Assembly (NCBI GenBank): GCA_030055545.1 | Contig: JASFYK010000028.1 | Location: 1 to 10,529 of the forward strand | From: Thermoproteota archaeon | GTDB taxonomy: Archaea; Thermoproteota; Methanomethylicia; Methanomethylicales; Methanomethylicaceae | DNA: 10,529 nucleotides | Reading direction: 5' to 3' | Position numbers and translations under genes: made by a program | Part shown: piece after piece, positions 5,740 to 10,529 of the stretch | How positions within the stretch are numbered: position 1 is the stretch's first letter | How the letters are laid out: each line of letters begins with the position of its first letter | The notes under the pieces: model-generated | The model's input: only the letters and a program-made list of their open reading frames with translations | Database searches by the model: none | Told to the model about the DNA's origin: nothing

Positions 5740-5871
5740 TTAATTTTCCTTTTCTTCAGGCTCAATGTCCAAAAAATTGACCCCCTTGTGCGGACAATTT
5801 TCTGTTCTAGGATCCGCTTCGGGGTAGGAAAAGATCATTTTGAAAAATTTCGGGGCTTGCGGTTCTGGCAT
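5740..5871 (-). CDS. Small 43-residue protein, unknown, behind aspartate kinase
   Basis: ATG at 5871 begins one base after the aspartate-kinase stop (TAACATG), which suggests translational coupling within the asd-kinase operon. The protein begins MPEPQAPKFFKMIFSYPEA and ends with an acidic tail, and it contains one Cys and one His in NCPHKG. It has no membrane segment or signal peptide that I can see. I do not recognise a family. The composition (Pro/Glu/Lys-rich, no rare-codon pile-up) looks protein-like, and the ORF fills what would otherwise be a 154-bp gap. Only a weak purine-rich ribosome site is visible. A T6 run on the minus strand inside it (5773-5778) could instead be the kinase terminator, so chance remains possible. 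Confidence 0.42.
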   Translation of the reverse strand: MPEPQAPKFFKMIFSYPEADPRTENCPHKGVNFLDIEPEEKEN

Positions 5872-5872
5872 G

Positions 5873-7306
5873 TTAAGTTGCGTGAGTCCCCGCCTCTGTC
5901 GCATTCTCGCCCATTTTGTCAAGCTCAAAAGCCGCATGTATTGCCTCGACTGCTCTATTTAGGTCGATCTCTTGGATTACAAACGATATGTTGAGCTCCG
6001 ATGACCCCTGGGAAATCATAAGAATGTTTATCCCGGCATTGGCGACCGCATTGAAGAGCTTTGCTGCAACTCCTTTTGTTCCTCGCATTCCTTCCCCAAC
6101 GATGGCGACTATCGCGACATCAGGTATCGAGTGTATGTCTCTTATGAGATCTCCATTCCTGAACTCTATTTTCAGTGCCTTAAGTGCCTTCTCGAGTTCC
6201 TCGTTCTTTACAACCATGGATATGTTCGCTTGGGAAGAGCTCTGGGATATCATTGCTACATTTATTCCGTTCGACGAAAGGGTCGAGAAGACACGAGCAA
6301 CCACACTCGGGACCCCGATCATTCCGGCCCCTCCTGTGGTGATTATGCTCATTCTCCTGATAGCGGTTATAGCCTTGACTGTGGGTCTTGGCACGCTCTT
6401 CTCTCTGATCAGCGTACCGGGGTTTGAAGGGTTATATGCGCTCCTGATCCTAAGGGGGATGAGCCTTTCTTGGACTGGGGTGACTGTCAGCGGATGCAGT
6501 ACCTTAGCCCCAAAGTAAGCCATCTCCATTACTTCAAGGTAAGAGAGCACAGGGATGGTTTTAGCGCTCTTGATTATCTTCGGATCTGCGGTCATTATGC
6601 CGTCAACATCCTTCCAGATCCATACCTCATCGACTTCTAGAGACGAGGCGAGGATGGTTGCTGTGTAGTCTGATCCACCCCTGCCTAGTGTGGTAACGAC
6701 GCCATTCTGATCTTGGCCTATGAATCCGGTCACCACTGGCACGACGCCCGCCTTTAGGATTGGCATGAGCCTGTCTTTTACCATTACCTCCGTTATGTTG
6801 AGGAGGGGCTTTGCATTACCGTAGTTACTATCGGTGATTATGCCTGCCTCACCCCCTGTGAGGTCTATTGACTTGATGCCCGTGGAAACTAGAGCCCCCC
6901 TCATTAGCGGAGCTGAGAGTCGCTCCCCGAAGGAGAGTATCAGATCCTTGGATCTGGGCGTCAGCTCCCTGAGCAGGAAAACGCCCATAAGGCACTGGTT
7001 CAGCGTCTCTATAAGTTTCCTTATCTTATCGGAGGTTTCGTCAAGGGCAGAGCCTTTGCATAGCTTTCTTGCCGCCTCGAGGTGCCTCTTCTCGAGCTGT
7101 GAGAGCATCCCGCGGGCCTTCTCCATGTCCCCAAGCTTGGCATTCTCACCCATCTGTATGAGTTCGTCCGTAACTCCGCCCATGGCAGAGACCGTGACCA
7201 CGACCTCATCTTCCTTTTTTGCCCTGTCTGCCACAAGCGACGCGGAGTTGGCTATCTGTTCGGCATTCTCCATCAGCGCTCCGCCGAACTTCATTACCAG
7301 CCTCAT
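5873..7306 (-). CDS. lysC: Aspartate kinase (monofunctional, two ACT domains)
   Basis: A 477-residue aspartokinase that phosphorylates aspartate, the first step toward lysine, methionine and threonine. The amino-acid-kinase domain runs to about residue 300 and contains MKFGGALM (5-12), VSAMGGVTDELI, SFGERLSAPLM, TLGRGGSDYTA, KDVDGIMTADPKI and EMAYFGAKVLHP. Two C-terminal ACT domains follow, with MISQSSSQANISMVV and MISQGSSELNISFVI, the usual effector-binding repeats. This predicts feedback inhibition by an end product such as threonine or lysine, though which one cannot be read. The normally Thr/Ser-containing KFGG(T/S)S motif is KFGGAL here, a noticeable change. ATG at 7306 has a strong GGTGG ribosome site about 6-7 bases upstream. 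The gene sits 21 bp after asd on the same strand. Confidence 0.95.
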   Translation of the reverse strand: MRLVMKFGGALMENAEQIANSASLVADRAKKEDEVVVTVSAMGGVTDELIQMGENAKLGDMEKARGMLSQLEKRHLEAARKLCKGSALDETSDKIRKLIETLNQCLMGVFLLRELTPRSKDLILSFGERLSAPLMRGALVSTGIKSIDLTGGEAGIITDSNYGNAKPLLNITEVMVKDRLMPILKAGVVPVVTGFIGQDQNGVVTTLGRGGSDYTATILASSLEVDEVWIWKDVDGIMTADPKIIKSAKTIPVLSYLEVMEMAYFGAKVLHPLTVTPVQERLIPLRIRSAYNPSNPGTLIREKSVPRPTVKAITAIRRMSIITTGGAGMIGVPSVVARVFSTLSSNGINVAMISQSSSQANISMVVKNEELEKALKALKIEFRNGDLIRDIHSIPDVAIVAIVGEGMRGTKGVAAKLFNAVANAGINILMISQGSSELNISFVIQEIDLNRAVEAIHAAFELDKMGENATEAGTHAT

Positions 7307-7327
7307 TCAGACCACCTGAATATTATA

Positions 7328-8401
7328 TCAGATGATCCCTTTTGCTTTTAGGCATTCCGCTATAAGTATAGCGTTTCCAGCCGCGCCCCTGATCGTGTTG
7401 TGGCTGAGGAGCACATACTTGATCCCGTTGTCAAGTGCGGCTTCTTTCCGGACCCTGCCTACGACAGTAGCCATGCCCTTGGCGCGTTCAGGAGTCCCGG
7501 AGAGCCTGTCTAGCCTCGGCTGCGGTCGGTCAGGCTCATTCCTCACAATTATCGGGCGCTCCGGTGCTGAAGGGAGCCTCAGCCTCTGCGGTTCTGAAGT
7601 GAAATCTGACATACATTTCGCAACCTCATCGGGTGAGGCTCCCTTTTCAGTTTCGAGGAAGACTGCTTCAGTGTGCCCGTCAAGAACGCATACCCTGTGG
7701 CAGCTTGCACCAACCTTGATATTAGCATTCTCGAAGCACCCTTCTTTGAAGCTTCCCAAGATCTTTAGTAGCTCTGAGGCAACCTTCTCTTCCTCATTCT
7801 TGATGTATGGTATGATGTTGTCTAGTATCGCCATGGAAGGAACTCCAAAGAACCCTGCTCCTGAGAGTGCCTGCATTGTAGAGACGAGCACCCTCCTGAT
7901 GCCGAACTTAATCTGGATCGGTTTAAGCGAGATTGCCAGGCCGATCGTAGTGCAGTTTGGGCCAGTTACGATGAATCCCCCATGCTTTTTCCTTTGCGTC
8001 TCGACTGCAGCGAGGTGTTCGAAGTTTACTTCGGGGATAAGCAGCGGAACATCTGGATCCATCCTATGCGCACTCGTGTCAGCGACGACAAAAAGTCCAG
8101 CCTTAGCCATCTCCATCTCGGTCCGCCTTGCGACCTCTGAAGGCAGCGCGGAGAAAACTACCTCTGCCCCCGATCCTTTTATTTCGGATGGGGTCGCCCT
8201 GACGATCTCCATCTCTGCCATGCCCTCGGGCATTTCCTTATCAAGCACCCACTTTGCTGCCTCCTTGTACTTTTTCCCAACCGAAGCTTCTGAAGCAGAT
8301 AGTGCCACAACCTCGAACCACGGGTGATCCCTCAGCGCATTCACATATCTCTGACCGACTGATCCCGTTGAACCTAAGATACCCACTTTGATCTTGCCCA
8401 T
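7328..8401 (-). CDS. asd: Aspartate-semialdehyde dehydrogenase (archaeal type)
   Basis: A 357-residue enzyme that reduces aspartyl phosphate, the product of the downstream kinase, to aspartate semialdehyde with NADPH. The N-terminal Rossmann motif is GILGSTGSVGQRYV (7-20). The catalytic Cys is Cys150 in GPNCTTIGL, and the base is His243 in LDGHTEAVF, preceded by substrate-binding Arg236 (ASCHRVCVL). The loop ALSGAGFFGVPSMAI and the C-terminal HNTIRGAAGNAI are characteristic of the archaeal/fungal subgroup, and the length fits. ATG at 8401 has GGGGT about 7 bases upstream and a TATA-like CTTTAAG centred 47 bases upstream. It is the first gene of an asd-kinase-small ORF operon, which keeps two consecutive pathway enzymes together and avoids build-up of the labile phosphate. 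Confidence 0.95.
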   Translation of the reverse strand: MGKIKVGILGSTGSVGQRYVNALRDHPWFEVVALSASEASVGKKYKEAAKWVLDKEMPEGMAEMEIVRATPSEIKGSGAEVVFSALPSEVARRTEMEMAKAGLFVVADTSAHRMDPDVPLLIPEVNFEHLAAVETQRKKHGGFIVTGPNCTTIGLAISLKPIQIKFGIRRVLVSTMQALSGAGFFGVPSMAILDNIIPYIKNEEEKVASELLKILGSFKEGCFENANIKVGASCHRVCVLDGHTEAVFLETEKGASPDEVAKCMSDFTSEPQRLRLPSAPERPIIVRNEPDRPQPRLDRLSGTPERAKGMATVVGRVRKEAALDNGIKYVLLSHNTIRGAAGNAILIAECLKAKGII

Positions 8402-8444
8402 TTCAGATACCCCAAATCAATTGTATTGCAGGCACCCCTTCGGG

Positions 8445-8451
8445 CTTAAAG
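8445..8451 (-). promoter_or_regulatory. TATA-like box of the asd operon
   Basis: CTTTAAG on the minus strand, centred about 47 bases upstream of the asd ATG, predicts a transcript start near 8423 and a leader of roughly 20 bases containing the GGGGT ribosome site. Confidence 0.4.
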
Positions 8452-8663
8452 TCTACGCTTAGTACAGCATAAAAAATGTTTGGCAGGCGGTCACCATCTG
8501 TTAATCCCTCAAGAGTGCTGTCGAATTAACCTATAATCCGATTCCTGCTAAATTTAAACTTTTTTGGCTAACAATACTTTCACTTAGCTGACCAAAAGCT
8601 TTCTGTCAACTGTAACGAACTAACCCCTTTTTTTACCAACAATCAGTTGAGACCAATGATTGA

Positions 8664-8673
8664 AAGGTTTAAA
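8664..8673 (+). promoter_or_regulatory. BRE/TATA-like promoter of radA
   Basis: AAGGTTTAAA, with TTTAAA at 8668-8673, closely matches the box before the leuCD-type operon. It sits 43 bases before the TTG at 8713, predicts a transcript start near 8695, and is followed by a GGGGA ribosome site at 8699-8703. This argues against the upstream starts at 8647 and 8656, since both would precede the transcript. Confidence 0.55.
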
Positions 8674-8712
8674 TGCCCCGTTTCACGCCCCTCTTATAGG
8701 GGAAGATTATAC

Positions 8713-9669
8713 TTGTCAGTAAAGCATGAACTTGAGGACGTAGATGGTGTGGGACCTGCAACCATAGAAAAACTCAAAGCAGCAGGCATCTCTACCGTGG
8801 AGGCTCTTGCGGTCGCGCCGACCCGCCTTCTTGTCGAAATTGCGGATCTCACCGAGGAGAAGGCCTCGACCATAACTAAGAATGCGAGGGCCCTCCTTAA
8901 CATCCGCTTCACGACTGCTAAGGAGGTTCTTTCAAGGAGGGGAAATATTGGATACCTGACCACGGGCTCAAAAGCAATCGACGCTCTCCTTGGACGCGGC
9001 TTGGAGACACAGGCTATAACGGAGCTCATCGGTGAGTTCGGATCTGGAAAGACACAACTCTGCCACCAGCTCTGCGTTTCAGTGCAGCTGCCCCCAGATC
9101 GGGGAGGGCTGGATGGCCGGGCGCTATTTATAGACACTGAAGGGACCTTCAGGCCAGAAAGGGTGATGAGCATCGCTAAGGGTCTCGGTCTTGATCCTGA
9201 TGCCGTCCTTAATAACATAATATATGCTAGGGCCTACAATTCTGACCACCAGATGCTTCTTGCAGACGAGGCAGTGACGATCGTTCCAGAGAATAACGTG
9301 CGTCTCTTGGTTGTCGACTCTGTGATCACGCACTTCCGGTCGGAGTACCCTGGAAGGGAGTCTCTAGCCCCGAGGCAACAGAAGCTTAACAGGCACATAC
9401 ACCAGCTGCTGAGGATGGCCGACATACATAACATAGCAGTTGTTCTGACAAACCAGATACAGTCATCTCCAGATGTCTTCTTTGGGAATCCAAACAAGCC
9501 AGCGGGCGGGAACATTCTTGCCCACGGTTCGACCTACCGGATCTGGCTCAGGAAGTCAAAGGAGAACCGGAGGATCGCTAGGATAATCGACTCTCCGCTG
9601 CATCCTGAGAGCGAATGCGTCTTTGCAATAACCCAGAACGGCATAATCGACATTGAGGAGACCAAGTGA
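8713..9669 (+). CDS. radA: DNA repair and recombination protein RadA
   Basis: The archaeal RecA/Rad51-family recombinase, which forms ATP-dependent filaments on single-stranded DNA and catalyses strand exchange. From the TTG at 8713 it is 318 residues. The N-terminal helix-hairpin-helix domain (LEDVDGVGPATIEKL, 7-21, to about 62) is followed by the polymerisation motif FTTA (66-69), Walker A GEFGSGKT (107-114), DTEGTFRPERV, Walker B LLVVD (198-202), and the DNA-binding loop region from TNQIQSSPDVFFG through GGNILAHGSTYRIWL. TTG was chosen because GGGGA lies 9 bases upstream, the TATA box lies 43 bases upstream, and the family N-terminus starts just before LEDV. In-frame ATG 8656 would add 19 unconserved residues. 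It appears to be monocistronic. This is the true recombinase, not RadB, since it keeps the HhH domain. Confidence 0.95.
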   Translation: MSVKHELEDVDGVGPATIEKLKAAGISTVEALAVAPTRLLVEIADLTEEKASTITKNARALLNIRFTTAKEVLSRRGNIGYLTTGSKAIDALLGRGLETQAITELIGEFGSGKTQLCHQLCVSVQLPPDRGGLDGRALFIDTEGTFRPERVMSIAKGLGLDPDAVLNNIIYARAYNSDHQMLLADEAVTIVPENNVRLLVVDSVITHFRSEYPGRESLAPRQQKLNRHIHQLLRMADIHNIAVVLTNQIQSSPDVFFGNPNKPAGGNILAHGSTYRIWLRKSKENRRIARIIDSPLHPESECVFAITQNGIIDIEETK

Positions 9670-9705
9670 AGAACAGGGTAGCAAACTGCCAAAGATGCGT
9701 TCCAC

Positions 9706-9719
9706 AAAAAATAAAAAAA
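9706..9719 (-). terminator. T-rich terminator of the right-hand dehydrogenase gene
   Basis: On the minus strand this reads T7-A-T6 and starts 2 bases after the stop codon of the dehydrogenase gene. It lies in the 52-bp gap between the convergent radA and dehydrogenase ends. No comparable T tract follows radA on the plus strand. Confidence 0.6.
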
Positions 9720-9721
9720 GA

Positions 9722-10529
9722 TCAGCGACCGAGTATCTTCCTCGAGATCTCCTCGGCGACCTCGGTCGTGCTTGATCTGCCTCCGAGATCTGGGGTAATG
9801 ACGCGTCCCTCGGAGAGCACCCGCATCACTGCATCCTCTATTTTCTTGGCAGCTTCTTCTTCTCCAAGCCATTCCAGCATCATCTTTGAGCAAAGGATCA
9901 TTGATATTGGGTTGGCCGTGTTCTTTCCCGCATGCTTCGGCGCAGATCCATGTATCGGTTCAAATAGGCCGAAGCTGTCGCCGACATTTGCGCCGGCTGC
10001 CATGCCGAGTCCCCCTCCTATCTGCGCCGCCTCGTCGGACAGTATGTCCCCGAACATGTTTGTGATGCATATCACGTCAAATTCGTGCGGGCGCTTGATT
10101 AGGTGCATCGTTGCTGCATCTATATACAGCTCTTCGAATGCTACCTCGGGATACTTGCCTGCAACCTCCCTGCAGGTGTCCCTGAATAGCCCGTCCGTGA
10201 CCCTGAGCACGTTTGCCTTGTGCACTGCAGTGACTTTTCTCCTCCTTTTCATGGCGTACTTGAAAGCAGTCTCGGCTATCCTAAGACAGCCTTTCTTTGT
10301 GATGACCCGGAGTCCGACGGTATCCTCGCCAACCCTGAACTCATAGCCCTTGTAGAGATCTTCAGTATTCTCCCTGACTACGAGGAGGTCGATATCTGGC
10401 CTCAGTGCCTGAACGCCAGGATATGACTTGATGGGTCTCAGGTTTGCATAAAGATCAAAGAGTATCCTGAGCTTAACGATGACGTCTGCCGCGCTCTCCC
10501 CAACTGGACCCTTGAGGCAAGCGTCTGAA
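9722..10529 (-). CDS. Isocitrate/isopropylmalate dehydrogenase family protein (5' end outside window)
   Basis: The frame stays open to the right edge; ATG at 10252 lies inside a conserved stretch and is not the start. The visible part begins SDACLKGPVGESAADVIVK, followed by DLYANLRP, VVRENTEDLYKGYEF, the catalytic Lys in AVHKANVLRVTDGLF, the metal-binding NMFGDILSDEAA, the cofactor loop IHGSAPKHAGKNTANP and a C-terminal DLGGRSST. About 269 residues are present; roughly 65-70 are missing compared with the family. It lacks the Arg-Ser before the LR motif that marks isocitrate/homoisocitrate enzymes and is present in the paralogue at 4711, so the two probably use different substrates. This one is the better candidate for 3-isopropylmalate dehydrogenase. 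Lys-His replaces the usual NAD-type Asp-Ile in the cofactor loop, so NADP is possible. Its operon partners lie outside the window. Confidence 0.88.
   Translation of the reverse strand, partial: SDACLKGPVGESAADVIVKLRILFDLYANLRPIKSYPGVQALRPDIDLLVVRENTEDLYKGYEFRVGEDTVGLRVITKKGCLRIAETAFKYAMKRRRKVTAVHKANVLRVTDGLFRDTCREVAGKYPEVAFEELYIDAATMHLIKRPHEFDVICITNMFGDILSDEAAQIGGGLGMAAGANVGDSFGLFEPIHGSAPKHAGKNTANPISMILCSKMMLEWLGEEEAAKKIEDAVMRVLSEGRVITPDLGGRSSTTEVAEEISRKILGR

Larger units (their letters stand above)
8402..8712. other. 311-bp divergent intergenic region between asd and radA
   Basis: This AT-rich gap holds the minus-strand asd promoter at its left and the radA promoter at its right. Between them I see AATTTAAA at 8551-8558, a T6 run at 8559-8564 and a T7 run at 8628-8634. 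I see no convincing coding frame, tRNA, C/D-box pair or long hairpin. The TATA-like box followed about 75 bases later by a T7 tract could in principle frame a short plus-strand RNA, but nothing else supports one. Confidence 0.5.

Noticed and set aside
5916..6518. 200-codon plus-strand frame inside the aspartate kinase gene
   Set aside because: It runs opposite the two ACT domains, whose repeated hydrophobic strands give a falsely membrane-like antisense product.
7332..8327. Long open frame on the plus strand opposite asd
   Set aside because: It is antisense to a fully motif-supported dehydrogenase, its translation is Ser/Pro-rich with no recognisable domain, and it is explained by the codon bias of asd.
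8580..8640. Candidate C/D-box guide RNA in the asd-radA gap
   Set aside because: CTGA is present, but no RTGATGA C box lies at a suitable distance.
9666..10346. 226-codon plus-strand frame overlapping the right-hand dehydrogenase
   Set aside because: It is the complement of a dehydrogenase with intact catalytic motifs; the translation has no family features and there is no promoter of its own.
1..10529. Defence island, mobile element, CRISPR array or toxin-antitoxin pair
   Set aside because: No transposase, integrase, Cas, restriction or toxin-like protein, and no repeat array or terminal inverted repeat, was seen. The genes are housekeeping in character and evenly spaced.

Overview
This is a compact, ordinary-looking stretch of an archaeal chromosome. 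Archaeal origin is shown by a RadA recombinase, an archaeal-type aspartate-semialdehyde dehydrogenase, an ESCRT-III/CdvB cell-division protein, BRE/TATA-like boxes about 42 bases before several starts, and T-rich rather than hairpin terminators. CdvB points to the TACK superphylum (Thermoproteota/Thaumarchaeota-like lineages such as Methanomethylicia, Bathyarchaeia or relatives) or to Asgard archaea rather than to most Euryarchaeota. The exact lineage cannot be fixed from the window. I see no rRNA, tRNA, CRISPR array, insertion sequence or phage gene.

Layout. (1) Positions 1-1127 hold two convergent genes whose 3' ends overlap by 32 bp. Both resemble the ATP-pyrophosphatase (PP-loop) half of ThiI, the tRNA 4-thiouridine synthase. 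The left one, cut by the window edge, has lost the active-site residues; the right one keeps the P-loop and cysteines but has no THUMP domain. (2) Positions 1188-2346 hold a universal stress (UspA-fold) protein and then a CdvB/ESCRT-III protein with its own promoter. (3) Positions 2401-2814 encode a NikR nickel-responsive regulator on the minus strand, divergent from the next operon. (4) Positions 2972-5718 form a tight operon of aconitase-family large subunit, small subunit and a beta-decarboxylating dehydrogenase. It would conventionally be called leuCDB, but details of the small subunit and the dehydrogenase look more like tricarboxylate (isocitrate/homoisocitrate) enzymes. (5) Positions 8401 down to 5740, minus strand, hold asd, aspartate kinase and a 43-codon small ORF one base after the kinase stop. 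They make aspartate semialdehyde, the branch point to threonine, methionine and lysine. (6) Position 8713 onward encodes RadA, probably from a TTG start. (7) From 9722 to the right edge, minus strand, lies a second, different isocitrate/isopropylmalate dehydrogenase, cut by the window end.

Taken together this is a housekeeping region dominated by amino-acid (or 2-oxoacid chain-elongation) biosynthesis, with DNA repair, division, metal regulation and tRNA thiolation genes between. I found no clear new defence or mobile system. The points most worth checking are the odd ThiI-like pair, the substrate of the leuCD-like operon, a perfect 12-bp palindrome at that operon's predicted transcription start, and the small ORF behind the aspartate kinase.
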